A DNA stretch of 64,000 nucleotides from Acidovorax sp. DW039 (lineage in GTDB: Bacteria > Pseudomonadota > Gammaproteobacteria > Burkholderiales > Burkholderiaceae_C): NCBI RefSeq assembly GCF_037101375.1, contig NZ_AP029019.1, forward strand, positions 3,441,001 through 3,505,000, written 5' to 3'. A program made the position numbers and the translations under genes. This document shows positions 25,656 through 34,513 of this stretch, in pieces (positions within the stretch are counted from its first letter, which is position 1; each line of letters starts with the position of its first letter). The notes under the pieces were generated by a model. The model did no database searches and was not told where the DNA came from. It saw nothing but the letters and a program-made list of their open reading frames with translations.

Positions 25656-27376
25656 ACGAAACGCTCCTTCCAACCCCGCCCGCCGCTACCGATGGGCCAC
25701 GCAGCCCAACCGATGCCCTCGGCCATATGGTGCATGAAGCCAAGGCACAGGGGCTGCTGCCGCCCCATGCCCAGCCACCGGCAGACACGGGCCGCCCCTG
25801 GCCCGTGGTGGTGCTCACCGCGCTGGGGGCCTGGCTTGCTGCGCTGCCCATCCTTTCCATCTTCGGGCTGTTTGGTGCGCGGTGGATCATGGAAGGCTCT
25901 GGCGCCTACCTGGTGGGCGCAGCCTTGGTGGCAGGTGCCGTGGCGCTGCTGCGCAGCAAAGACCTGGCCCTGTTTGTAGAGCAGCTGAGCATACCTGCCC
26001 TGTGTGTGGGTGGCAGCCTGCTGGGCATAGGCCTGGGTCGGGATCTGCCGAATGAGGCTGCGGCCGGGGCACTGGCCGTCATCACCCTGGGCGTGGCGGC
26101 AGCCACTCCGCTGCCCTGGCTGCGCATGGTGCTTGGGGCTACGGCAGGCACCCTGTTTGCGTGGATGCTGACCACCGCCACAGGCAGCCTGCGCCATGCA
26201 TCCATGCTGCCCCTGTGGGCGGTGGCGCATACGGGTCTGGCGGTCTGGGTCGGCCTGCTGGTGTCCCAACACCACGCTGTAGGGCACAGCCCCATTGCCA
26301 GCCGCCTGGCCGCTGCGCTGGAACCGCTGGCCGGTGGCTGGCTGGTGCAGGCGCTGGTATGGCTCGCCATGCTGTCTGGCATGACCTTTTTGGCGGGCGG
26401 GGTGCTGGGGGGCGGAATCAACGCCGCATGGCACAGCACGCAACCCCATGGGCCGGGGGCGGGTGCAGAGCGTCTGTGGCAAGTGCCCCAGGTAGGCTCT
26501 GCCCTGCTGGTGTTGGCAGCCGCCTGGGTGGTGCACCGGGCCTGGCCTGCCGCGCGCCAGGCGCAGGCGGCGCTGCTGGTGGTGGTGCTTGCGGGGCTGG
26601 GCTTTTTCATTCCCATGCTGGGCGGTGCCCTGCTGGCCCTGGCGATCGCGGGCACCACACAGCGCTGGCGTCTGGCAGGGTTGGCAGCCCTTGCAGCGGC
26701 GTGGATTGCGGGCAGCTTTTACTACCAGCTTGCCTGGCCGCTGGCGACCAAAGCCATGGTCCTGACTGGCAGCGGCGCTCTGCTGGGGTTGCTGGCATGG
26801 TTCACCCTGCGCGCTCCGGGTTCCCGGGCACTGCAGATGGCTCAACCGCCTGGCGCTACAGGAACCATGGGGGTGCAAGGCCGCCGTGCCGCTGCGGTGG
26901 CACTGCTGCTGGGCCTGGGGGCCACCCTGCTGGTGGCCAATGTAGGCATTGCGCAAAAGGAGCGCACCATCGCCCAGGGCCGCAAGGTGTATGTGGCGCT
27001 GGCCCCGGTAGACCCCCGTTCGCTGATGCAGGGGGACTTCATGCGGCTGAACTTCAACCTGCCCCCGGAGGCGTCAAGCCATCAGGAACTGGCCTGGGGC
27101 GAGCGCCCCCACGCCATCGGCACGCTGGACGAGCGAGGGGTGGTGCAGTGGCGGCGGGTTGCCACAGCCCAAGAGCCGCTGCAACCCGGCGAGCTGCGCT
27201 TTGAACTGACACCGCGCGATGGTCGCTGGACCCTGGTGACGGATGCCTGGTACTTCCGCGAAGGCGATGCCGCCCGGTGGGGGGCCGCGAAATTTGGCGA
27301 GTTCCGGGTCGAACCCAGTGGCAAGGCACTGCTGGTGGGCCTGGCCGATGCCCAGCTGCAGGGCATTGCACCGTAA
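25652..27376 (+). CDS. DUF4401 and GDYXXLXY fused membrane protein
   Basis: A 574-residue protein. Residues about 50-400 contain many transmembrane helices (DUF4401 type). Residues about 420-574 are a predicted extracytoplasmic GDYXXLXY domain, seen as the motif MQGDFMRLNF, where Tyr is replaced by Phe at both positions. In many bacteria these are two proteins encoded next to DUF2157; here they are one chain. The operon partner is the DUF2157 gene. No biochemical role is known for the family; an envelope function is inferred from topology. Confidence 0.82.
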   Translation: MNETLLPTPPAATDGPRSPTDALGHMVHEAKAQGLLPPHAQPPADTGRPWPVVVLTALGAWLAALPILSIFGLFGARWIMEGSGAYLVGAALVAGAVALLRSKDLALFVEQLSIPALCVGGSLLGIGLGRDLPNEAAAGALAVITLGVAAATPLPWLRMVLGATAGTLFAWMLTTATGSLRHASMLPLWAVAHTGLAVWVGLLVSQHHAVGHSPIASRLAAALEPLAGGWLVQALVWLAMLSGMTFLAGGVLGGGINAAWHSTQPHGPGAGAERLWQVPQVGSALLVLAAAWVVHRAWPAARQAQAALLVVVLAGLGFFIPMLGGALLALAIAGTTQRWRLAGLAALAAAWIAGSFYYQLAWPLATKAMVLTGSGALLGLLAWFTLRAPGSRALQMAQPPGATGTMGVQGRRAAAVALLLGLGATLLVANVGIAQKERTIAQGRKVYVALAPVDPRSLMQGDFMRLNFNLPPEASSHQELAWGERPHAIGTLDERGVVQWRRVATAQEPLQPGELRFELTPRDGRWTLVTDAWYFREGDAARWGAAKFGEFRVEPSGKALLVGLADAQLQGIAP

Positions 27377-27392
27377 CTCGGCTGTGATTCAA

Positions 27393-27456
27393 GCAAAAAG
27401 TGGCTCCAACGCTTGATGAATGAGCGCTGGCAGCTACCAAATCAATAGCAAAAATT
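27393..27456 (-). repeat. Dispersed palindromic repeat, copy 4
   Basis: Reverse-oriented copy: AACGCTTGATGAATGAGCGC followed by TGGCAGCTACC and ATCAATAGCAAAAA. It fills the gap between the convergent DUF4401 and yihY genes and touches the yihY stop codon. Confidence 0.65.
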
Positions 27457-28702
27457 ACAGCACATCCTGCAACTTCAGGCGGGCAAATCCGGCGGTGTTC
27501 CACAAAGGGGCCAGGCGCTCGGTCTGGTCCAGCAGCAGCCGCTGCACCAGTGGCTCCAGCGCGGTGCGCTCGGGGTCTACCAGCAGCACGTAGCGCAACT
27601 CGGGCACATCGGCAGCGCTGACCACCGGGTCACTGACCTGACCGATCCAGTCCAGCGCTGCCAGCGCCTCCAGCACAGGCTCCAGCTGCAGCACATCCAC
27701 CCGCAGGGATTGCGCCAGCTGGGCCGCGCGCAGGCCCTTGAAGGGCAGTTGCCGGGCGTGGTGCAGCTCCTGCAGCACTTCCACCGCCAGCTGGAACCCC
27801 CACCCCGCCACCGTGCCGCGGCGTGCCACCCCCGCCAGCAGACTGGGCAGGTAGGCCGTCACCACGGCCCCCAGCAACACAATCACCCAGGCCACATAGA
27901 TCCACACCAGCAAGATGGGCAGGGTGGCAAAAGCGCCGTACACCACCGAATAGGTGGGCACCTTGGTCAGGTAGGCGGCGAGCACCTTTTTGGCCAGCTC
28001 CATGCACACCGCCACAAACAGGCCGCCCACCCAGGCGTGCTGCCATTTCACCGTGGTGTTGGGCACAAAGTGGTACAGCCCCGCCATGCCTGCAGCCAGG
28101 ATGAAGAACTGGATGGAATCGACCAGCAAGGCCACGCCGTCCGGCAGGGTGCGCACCAGCCCGCTGGATGCTGACATCACATACGACGTGAGCGCCAGGC
28201 TGCCCCCCAGCAGCAACGGCCCCAGCGTGATGGCAGCCCAGTAGATCATCAGCCGCTGCCCCAGTGGGCGCAGCCGCCGCACGCGCCAGATGTTGTTGAG
28301 CGTGCGGTCAATCGTCAGGATCAGCATCAGCGCGGTGCCCAGCAAAATGCTGAAGCCCGCCGCCCCCAGACCACTGGCTTTGGACGCAAACTGCGTGAGG
28401 TAACCCAGCACCTGGCGCGAGATGCTCTCGGGCACCAGGCTTTCCACCAGCCACTTCTGCACCACGCCCTGCAGCTTGCCGAAGATGGGAAACGCCGTGA
28501 ACACCGCCAGCGCCACGGCCAGAAACGGCACCAGCGCCAGCACGGTGGTGAAGGTCAGGCTGCTGGCCGTCAGGCCGAGCTGGTCCTCGCGGAAGCGCTC
28601 GCGCAGCGTCTGCGCCGTGGTGCGCCACGGAAACTTCGACAGCTCTGCCAGCAAAATTTCCAACCGCCGTGCGGCGGTCTTTAAGGGCATGTTCAATCGC
28701 AT
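27455..28702 (-). CDS. YihY/BrkB family inner membrane protein
   Basis: A 415-residue protein with about six transmembrane helices in residues 35-290 and a soluble C-terminal domain. The opening DQLGLTASSLTFTTVLALVPFLAV and the IDRTLNNIWRVRRLRP block are YihY-family hallmarks. Once proposed to be ribonuclease BN; that assignment was withdrawn in the literature and the function remains unknown. The C-terminal 130 residues are longer than in E. coli YihY, as in other betaproteobacteria. Confidence 0.87.
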   Translation of the reverse strand: MRLNMPLKTAARRLEILLAELSKFPWRTTAQTLRERFREDQLGLTASSLTFTTVLALVPFLAVALAVFTAFPIFGKLQGVVQKWLVESLVPESISRQVLGYLTQFASKASGLGAAGFSILLGTALMLILTIDRTLNNIWRVRRLRPLGQRLMIYWAAITLGPLLLGGSLALTSYVMSASSGLVRTLPDGVALLVDSIQFFILAAGMAGLYHFVPNTTVKWQHAWVGGLFVAVCMELAKKVLAAYLTKVPTYSVVYGAFATLPILLVWIYVAWVIVLLGAVVTAYLPSLLAGVARRGTVAGWGFQLAVEVLQELHHARQLPFKGLRAAQLAQSLRVDVLQLEPVLEALAALDWIGQVSDPVVSAADVPELRYVLLVDPERTALEPLVQRLLLDQTERLAPLWNTAGFARLKLQDVL

Positions 28703-28884
28703 GGCCTATATGATCCAAGGCCCGTCAGGGGCCCAAGGTTGAAAGAGGGAGGGTGCCACGTCCTGGACTTGCACAGATACCCCCACCCGTGCATGCCGTG
28801 GCTGCAGCGCGCATTGTGACTGCTGCGCCATCCGCCCGCTATCAGCCTGCCACCCTTCATGACGCCCTGTTGCCCACTTTTGCC

Positions 28885-29436
28885 ATGACAGAGAACACTG
28901 CCGCCCTGCCCTCCAACCCCATCGCACCCGAGGTCGCAGCCACCCGCTGGCTGGCGGTGGGCAGCCTGGTGGCGCTGATTGCGCTGTGCCTGGCGTGGGA
29001 GCTGGTGCTGGCCCCCGTGCGCCCCGGCGGCTCCTGGCTCGCCATCAAGGCCCTGCCACTGTGCATCCCGTTGCCAGGCATTCTCAAAAACCGCATGTAC
29101 ACCTACCGCTGGGTCAGCCTGGTGATCTGGCTTTATTTCACAGAAGGTGTGGTGCGCGCCTGGAGCGACAAGTCGCCCGGCAACTGGTTGGCCATGGCAG
29201 AAATTGCGCTGTGCCTGGTGCTGTTTACCGCCTGCACCCTGCATGTGCGGCTGCGCCAGCGCAATGCCAAGCTGCAGGCTGCGGCCGTTGCCGCACAGCA
29301 CGCCACCACGCAGGCAGACCCACTTGGCAACACACCATTCGCTACACCTTTTACCCCAGCCTCCCCCATTAACGCGCAAGCCGATATCGCCAGCGCACCT
29401 CCCGCATCCACAGAACCTGTTGCGCGAAAGGACTGA
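28885..29436 (+). CDS. DUF2069 membrane protein
   Basis: A 183-residue protein with four hydrophobic segments in residues 15-125 (AVGSLVALIALCLAWELVLAP; KALPLCIPLPGILKNRMYTYRW; WLYFTEGVVRAWSD; ALCLVLFTACTLHVRL), matching the DUF2069 pattern, then a polar Ala/Pro-rich tail. Function unknown. It is divergent from yihY and five bases upstream of the FAD oxidoreductase gene. An ATG at 28885 fits the family better than the longer frame from 28753. Confidence 0.8.
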   Translation: MTENTAALPSNPIAPEVAATRWLAVGSLVALIALCLAWELVLAPVRPGGSWLAIKALPLCIPLPGILKNRMYTYRWVSLVIWLYFTEGVVRAWSDKSPGNWLAMAEIALCLVLFTACTLHVRLRQRNAKLQAAAVAAQHATTQADPLGNTPFATPFTPASPINAQADIASAPPASTEPVARKD

Positions 29437-29441
29437 ACTTC

Positions 29442-30896
29442 ATGGCTATCCCTACTGCATCCCCCCTCACATCTGAGTTCGCATCTTTGATCGACACCCT
29501 GCGCTCCATCGTGGGTGATGCCCATGTGCTGACCGAGGGTGACCTCACCGCCTGGGAACAAGACTGGCGCCGCCGCGTGCGCGGCAAGGCCCTGGCCGTG
29601 GTACGCCCGGCCAGCACACCTGAAGTAGCGGCCGTGGTCAAGGCCTGCGCAGCGGCGGGCACCGCCATCGTCCCGCAAGGGGGTAACACGGGGCTGGCCG
29701 TGGGCTCCACGCCCGACGCATCGGGCACGCAGATCGTGCTGAGCCTCACCCGCATGAACGCCGTGCGCAGTGTGGACACCGCCAACCTCACCATGACGGT
29801 AGAGGCCGGATGCATCCTGCAAACCCTGCAGGAAGTGGCGCGCAATGCAGGCCTGCTGTTCCCGCTGTCGCTGGCGGCCGAAGGCAGTTGCACCATTGGC
29901 GGCAACCTGGGCACCAACGCAGGCGGCACGCAGGTGGTGCGCTACGGCAACACGCGTGACCTGTGCCTGGGGCTGGAAGTCGTCACCCCGCAGGGCGAGG
30001 TGTGGAGCGGCCTCAAAGGCCTGCGCAAGGACAACACCGGCTACGACCTGCGCGACCTGTTCATCGGCAGCGAAGGCACGCTGGGCATCATCACCGCAGC
30101 CTGCATGAAGCTCTACCCCCAGCCCGCAGCCAAGCTCACCGCCTGGGCCGCCGTGCCCTCCATGGAGCATGCCGTGCAACTGCTGGGCATGGCGCACAAG
30201 CAGCTGGGCGCAGGCCTGACGGGCTTTGAGGTGATGGGCCAGTTTGCGCTGAGCCTGGTGGGCAAGCACATGCCCCAGTTGCGCGTGCCCTTCCTGGGTG
30301 ATGAAACCGCGCCTTGGTGTGTGCTGCTTGAAAACTCCGACAGCGAATCCGAAGAACACGCCCGCGCCCGGTTCGAATCGCTGCTGGAAGCCGCCTTTGA
30401 AGCAGGCTGCGTGACCGACGCCGTGGTGGCCGAGAACCTGACCCAGGCGCACCAGCTCTGGCACATCCGCGAGAGCATTCCGCTGGCCCAGGCCGAAGAG
30501 GGCCTGAACATCAAGAACGACATCTCCATCCCCATCTCGCGCATCCCCGCCTTTGTGGCGCACACCGACGCGCTGCTGCAAGCCCAGATTCCCGGCGTGC
30601 GCCTGGTCAACTTTGGCCATCTGGGCGATGGCAACCTGCACTACAACGTGCAGGCCCCGGCCGAGGGCGATCCAAAGGCCTTCCTGCGCGACTACGAAGC
30701 CCAGGTGAACCACTTGGTCTACGAGGCTGTAGCGGAGTTTGGCGGCTCGTTCTCTGCCGAGCACGGCGTGGGCGAACTCAAGGCAGACAAGCTGGAGAAG
30801 TACCAGTCCCCGGTGGCGCTGGGCATGATGCGCGCCATCAAGCAAGCGCTGGACCCACAGGGCATCATGAACCCGGGGCGGGTGTTGAAGGCCTGA
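29442..30896 (+). CDS. GlcD/D2HGDH-type FAD-linked oxidoreductase
   Basis: A 484-residue 2-hydroxyacid dehydrogenase of the FAD_binding_4 / FAD-oxidase_C family. The FAD loop VPQGGNTGLAVGSTPD lies near 70-85, GGNLGTNAGGTQVVRYGNTRDLCLGLE near 150-175, and the C-terminal signature NFGHLGDGNLHYN plus FSAEHGVGELK and MNPGRVL. Likely substrates are D-2-hydroxyglutarate, D-lactate or glycolate; sequence alone does not decide. GlcE/GlcF partners are absent nearby, which favours a single-subunit enzyme. Shine-Dalgarno AAGGA precedes the ATG. Confidence 0.88.
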   Translation: MAIPTASPLTSEFASLIDTLRSIVGDAHVLTEGDLTAWEQDWRRRVRGKALAVVRPASTPEVAAVVKACAAAGTAIVPQGGNTGLAVGSTPDASGTQIVLSLTRMNAVRSVDTANLTMTVEAGCILQTLQEVARNAGLLFPLSLAAEGSCTIGGNLGTNAGGTQVVRYGNTRDLCLGLEVVTPQGEVWSGLKGLRKDNTGYDLRDLFIGSEGTLGIITAACMKLYPQPAAKLTAWAAVPSMEHAVQLLGMAHKQLGAGLTGFEVMGQFALSLVGKHMPQLRVPFLGDETAPWCVLLENSDSESEEHARARFESLLEAAFEAGCVTDAVVAENLTQAHQLWHIRESIPLAQAEEGLNIKNDISIPISRIPAFVAHTDALLQAQIPGVRLVNFGHLGDGNLHYNVQAPAEGDPKAFLRDYEAQVNHLVYEAVAEFGGSFSAEHGVGELKADKLEKYQSPVALGMMRAIKQALDPQGIMNPGRVLKA

Positions 30897-30948
30897 ACAG
30901 CAGCTACAGTGCAGCGCTGGTAACCCCTCTTTGGCCCAAGGCTTCCCC

Positions 30949-31425
30949 ATGACCGCATCTGTCACCGTACGTCCCGCAGCCCCGCAAGACTACGCGGCAT
31001 GGCGGCCGCTTTGGGATGGCTACAACGCCTTCTACGGCCGTTTTGGGGCCACCGCGCTGCCCGAGCACATCACGCAGGCTACCTGGCAACGCTTTCACGA
31101 CACGGCAGAGCCCATGCTCTGCCTAGTGGCGCAAGACGAAGCCCGTGGCGAGCTGCTGGGCTTGGCGCACTGCATATTCCATCGCAGCACTACGCGCATG
31201 CAGCCGGTGTGCTATCTCAGCGACCTCTTCACCCGCGAAGCGGCGCGGGGCCGCGGCGTGGGCCGGGCCTTGATCGAAGGGGTGTACACCGCCGCCCGCG
31301 CTGCCAACACACAACGGGTGTACTGGCAAACCCACACGGACAATGCCGCAGGGCGCCAGCTGTACGACAAGCTGGCCAAGCACCACGGGTTTGTGGTGTA
31401 TTCGCAAGAGCTGTCAACGTTCTGA
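30949..31425 (+). CDS. GNAT N-acetyltransferase
   Basis: A 158-residue acetyltransferase. The acetyl-CoA loop RGRGVGRAL follows the YLSDLFT strand, and a YWQTHTDNAAGRQLYDKLA block gives the typical GNAT C-terminal half. It resembles aminoglycoside/amino-acid acetyltransferase relatives, but no substrate can be named. The ATG at 30949 was chosen over the upstream TTG. Confidence 0.82.
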   Translation: MTASVTVRPAAPQDYAAWRPLWDGYNAFYGRFGATALPEHITQATWQRFHDTAEPMLCLVAQDEARGELLGLAHCIFHRSTTRMQPVCYLSDLFTREAARGRGVGRALIEGVYTAARAANTQRVYWQTHTDNAAGRQLYDKLAKHHGFVVYSQELSTF

Positions 31426-31445
31426 CCCGGCTGCCCAACAATTCT

Positions 31446-31500
31446 TGCTACTAAAAATGTAGCTTCTTGCGCTTTCATAAAGCCGGCTTCAGGCACTTTT
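31446..31500 (+). repeat. Dispersed palindromic repeat, copy 5
   Basis: TGCTACTAAAAATGTAGC, TTCTTGCGCTTTCATAAAGC, then TTCAGGCACTTTT. It lies between two convergent GNAT genes. Confidence 0.65.
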
Positions 31501-31562
31501 CATCTAAAACGCCCCGCAACACCTGCGGCGTGCTTTTGCCGCCAAGGACCCCAGCCCTTGCG

Positions 31563-32045
31563 TCACAGTCGCTTGCGCAGCGGCTGGGCGCACAAACCAG
31601 CCCATGCTTGCACCGCACCGGCAGGTACATAGCCCTTGCGCAGATAAAACGCCTGCGCCGTGCGGGTGCTCTCCAGCGCCAGTTCGGACACCCCGGCTTG
31701 CCGTGCGCCCTCTTCTGCCGCCTGGAGCAAAGCGCCACCTACCCCTTGGTGCAACACTGCTGGCACCACATAGCACAGCGCCAGCGTGGCATGGCTGACG
31801 AGCGCGAAACCGACCATCTCGTCACCACGGTATGCGCCCCACGCCATCGCACGCGGCGCGGCCATACAGGCCGTGAACTGCTGCTCCGTCTTGTTCGCAA
31901 GCCAAGCGTTCAGCACCTTTGGATCACCTGCGTGGTCCAGCACACAGCAGTGCGTGATGGACTGGCGCACCACCTCGCAGGCTTGAGCGGCGGCGTTAGG
32001 GGTCAGCTGGCGGATTTCCATCAAAAGAGGAGCGGTGTGGGGCAT
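31563..32045 (-). CDS. GNAT N-acetyltransferase
   Basis: A 160-residue acetyltransferase with a VVPAVLHQGVGGALLQAAEEGAR acetyl-CoA loop and the ALESTRTAQAFYLRKGYVPAG end typical of the family. An internal ATG at 32021 (MEIRQL) is an alternative start and matches GNAT N-termini better; neither has a clear ribosome binding site. Substrate unknown. Unrelated in sequence to the neighbouring GNAT at 30949. Confidence 0.8.
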   Translation of the reverse strand: MPHTAPLLMEIRQLTPNAAAQACEVVRQSITHCCVLDHAGDPKVLNAWLANKTEQQFTACMAAPRAMAWGAYRGDEMVGFALVSHATLALCYVVPAVLHQGVGGALLQAAEEGARQAGVSELALESTRTAQAFYLRKGYVPAGAVQAWAGLCAQPLRKRL

Positions 32046-32195
32046 ACCTGCATTTCAACACGCTGAATGCGTCCCCCGATGAGGAGCCCCGGCCTCTGCC
32101 CTGCCCCAATCGCATGTCCGTTTCTGGCGCGACGGCATGCGCCCTTCGGCTGAGACTGATCGCTCATTCACAACCATAGTTTGAAGGGAAGATTC

Positions 32196-32960
32196 ATGAA
32201 GGCATTGAATGGCAAGGTCGCTATCGTGACGGGCGCCAGCTCGGGCATTGGCCGCGCTGCTGCGCTGCTGTTTGCACAAAACGGTGCGCGCGTCGTTGCG
32301 GGGGCACGGCGGCAGGCGGAGCTGGACAGCCTGGTTGCAGAGATCCAGGCTGCCGGTGGTGAAGCCTGCAGCGTGGCGGGAGATGTGCGCGAGGAAGCCT
32401 TTGCCCAGCGTTTGGTAGACCGGGCTGTGGAACACTTTGGCGGGCTGGATGTTGCCTTCAACAACGCAGGCATCATTGGCGAGAGCGGCCCCACGCCCGG
32501 CATTTCTGCCGCGGGCTGGCAAGAGGCCATCGACACCAACCTCACCAGCGCCTTTTACGCGGCCAAGTACCAGATCCCCGCCATGCTGGAGCGGGGCGGT
32601 ACCTCGATCATCTTCACATCCACCTTCGTGGGGCACACCGTCGGCTTTCCGGGGGTGGCTGCCTACGCTGCCAGCAAGTCAGGCCTCATCGGCCTGACGC
32701 AGGCCCTGGCCGCCGAGTACGGCCCCCGCGGCATTAGGGTGAATGCGCTGCTGCCCGGAGGCACCATGACCCCCATGGCCCACGCCATGAACGGCACACC
32801 TGAGGCACTCGCCCATGTCGCCAGCCTGCACGCCCTGAAGCGCCTGGCCCAACCCGAGGAGCTGGCCCAGGCTGCGCTGTACCTGGCCTCTGATGCATCG
32901 TCGTTCATGACCGGCACAGCCATGCTGGTGGATGGCGGGGTGTCGATCAACAGGACGTGA
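32196..32960 (+). CDS. Short-chain dehydrogenase/reductase
   Basis: A 254-residue classical SDR, NAD(P)-dependent oxidoreductase. TGASSGIG cofactor loop at about residues 12-19, NNAG near 90, and the catalytic YAASK near 157-161 with an upstream Ser in FTSTFVG. GGTMTPM and LVDGG complete the fold. Substrate not inferable. A good ribosome binding site (GAAGGGAAG) precedes the ATG at 32196. Confidence 0.88.
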   Translation: MKALNGKVAIVTGASSGIGRAAALLFAQNGARVVAGARRQAELDSLVAEIQAAGGEACSVAGDVREEAFAQRLVDRAVEHFGGLDVAFNNAGIIGESGPTPGISAAGWQEAIDTNLTSAFYAAKYQIPAMLERGGTSIIFTSTFVGHTVGFPGVAAYAASKSGLIGLTQALAAEYGPRGIRVNALLPGGTMTPMAHAMNGTPEALAHVASLHALKRLAQPEELAQAALYLASDASSFMTGTAMLVDGGVSINRT

Positions 32961-32968
32961 ATGAAGAT

Positions 32969-33238
32969 TCAGGCGATCGTTGCGACCACTGCAGCGATGG
33001 CACCCAGGAGTGTGTAAAACGCCAATCCCAAGAAGAGGAGCCCGGACGAGGTCAGCACACGATGACCGTCGCGCTGAAATGAGAGCGCGCCTGCGGGCCC
33101 GTACAGACGGCCTTCCGGGCCGTCTGACCGCTCACTGCGCCAACGCCCCCAACTGATGGGGTGGACGATCAACTTTCCGGTGAGAACAAGGAAAAGGTCA
33201 ACCGCAGTCCACAAGAATAGAGCAAGGGCATTCAGCAT
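32969..33238 (-). CDS. Small predicted inner membrane protein
   Basis: An 89-residue protein with a hydrophobic segment at each end (about 1-22 and 66-89) and a polar basic middle containing GRWRSERSDGPEGRLYGP. The ATG at 33238 has GGAG upstream, which I preferred to the longer frame. Its stop is only eight bases from the convergent SDR stop. I do not recognise the family. The 190 bases up to the mtlZ stop hold nothing I can name. Confidence 0.6.
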   Translation of the reverse strand: MLNALALFLWTAVDLFLVLTGKLIVHPISWGRWRSERSDGPEGRLYGPAGALSFQRDGHRVLTSSGLLFLGLAFYTLLGAIAAVVATIA

Positions 33239-33430
33239 TTCGTTCTCCACGTCCAATCCAGGAGACACGATACACCGCCTTGATAAAAACCTCACATAGG
33301 GCAAAGGAAAAGCACCTCGCCCCCTCACCTCCTTGATGCATTTGTCTGAACAGGCACGAAATACGCCGAGGAAACTGGCACAGGGTCCGTGCTGTGTATC
33401 AACCGAGACAAGAAGACGGAAGCGGCACGG

Positions 33431-34453
33431 TCACCCCATCCGAGCCGGACGCTTGTGCGCCCAATCCACCGCAGCCTCCCACCCCGGCGGCACACACCCT
33501 GGCTCCATCACGCACAGGCTGGCACTCGCCAAGGCGTGGCGCAAGGCCTGTTGGCAGGCGGTGTCTGACAGCGTCTCCACACACTGTGCAAACGAGCCAG
33601 CCCCTGCTGCTTGAGGCTGGCGCAGCAGGTGGGCCAGCAGGCCCGCCAGAAAGCTGTCGCCTGCGCCCACGGTGTCAGCCACGGGCAAGGGCTGGCCCTC
33701 TTGGGCGAAGCAATCGACTCCGTTGCGATGCAGCAGCCATGCGCCATGGGCACCGAGTGTGAGGGCCAGCAGATGGGCCTGGGGATTGGTGGCCAGCAGG
33801 TGGCGGGCGCGCTCTAGCGCGTTGGTGCCGGGCACGGCCAGGTGTTCCAGGTCTTCGTCGCTGGCCTTGATGAGGTGGGCGTGGGCCAGGGCGGCGTGCA
33901 CGGTGCGGCGGTAGGCGGCCATGTCGGGCATGACCGAAGGGCGCAGGTTGGCATCGACCACCACGCAGTGGCCTGCGGCGCGCTGAGCCGCCAGCCAGGG
34001 CAAATAGGTCGTGGCATCGCGGGCATCGAGTGCCAGGGCGCCCGTGCAGACCACTTGCAGGTCGGGCAAGGCGGCACAGGCTGCGCCCAAACCATGCGCC
34101 GATACGGCCCGATCGGCCACGCCTTCGCGGTAGAAGGCGTAGTCGGGGTGGCCGTGGGCATTGAGATTAACGACGGCCAGCGAGGTCACTTGCTGCACCG
34201 GCTCAGGCTGCGCCAGGTGCACTCCATCGGCCACCAACTGCGCCGCCAGTTCGCGGCCAAAGCGGTCGCGGGACAAGGGGTTGAGGTACTGGGTGCCCAC
34301 GCCCTGGCGGGCGAGCGCGCGGCACAGGTTGTAGAGCGCGCCGCCCAGGCACGGCAGGTAGCTGCCATCGGGGCGGCGGATCAGGTCGATAAGCGCCTCG
34401 CCCGCGATGGCGACCTGGACGGTGGGGGGCTGATGTGTGGCGGAGACAGTCAT
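33431..34453 (-). CDS. mtlZ: PfkB-family fructokinase
   Basis: A 340-residue sugar kinase, expected to phosphorylate D-fructose made from mannitol. PfkB features include the N-terminal GEALIDLI and GGALYNLCRALARQG blocks and the catalytic DTVGAGDSFLAGLLAHLL near residue 265. It is the last gene of the polyol cluster, matching mtlZ of the Pseudomonas mtlEFGKDYZ operon. The gap to the xylulokinase stop is short (60 bases); a TTG start at 34492 would reduce it to 21. A symbol by position and family, not by direct proof. Confidence 0.82.
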   Translation of the reverse strand: MTVSATHQPPTVQVAIAGEALIDLIRRPDGSYLPCLGGALYNLCRALARQGVGTQYLNPLSRDRFGRELAAQLVADGVHLAQPEPVQQVTSLAVVNLNAHGHPDYAFYREGVADRAVSAHGLGAACAALPDLQVVCTGALALDARDATTYLPWLAAQRAAGHCVVVDANLRPSVMPDMAAYRRTVHAALAHAHLIKASDEDLEHLAVPGTNALERARHLLATNPQAHLLALTLGAHGAWLLHRNGVDCFAQEGQPLPVADTVGAGDSFLAGLLAHLLRQPQAAGAGSFAQCVETLSDTACQQALRHALASASLCVMEPGCVPPGWEAAVDWAHKRPARMG

Positions 34454-34513
34454 GGCAGGGATGGCAAAACGGGCAATAAAAACGGTAACCAACAGGGCGT
34501 GGATCAGGGCCGA

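Noticed and set aside
25355..26956. 533-codon frame on the minus strand
   Set aside because: Antisense shadow of the DUF2157/DUF4401 genes, rich in Gln/His/Gly with no domain.
29133..30965. 610-codon frame on the minus strand
   Set aside because: Antisense to the FAD oxidoreductase, which has clear family motifs.
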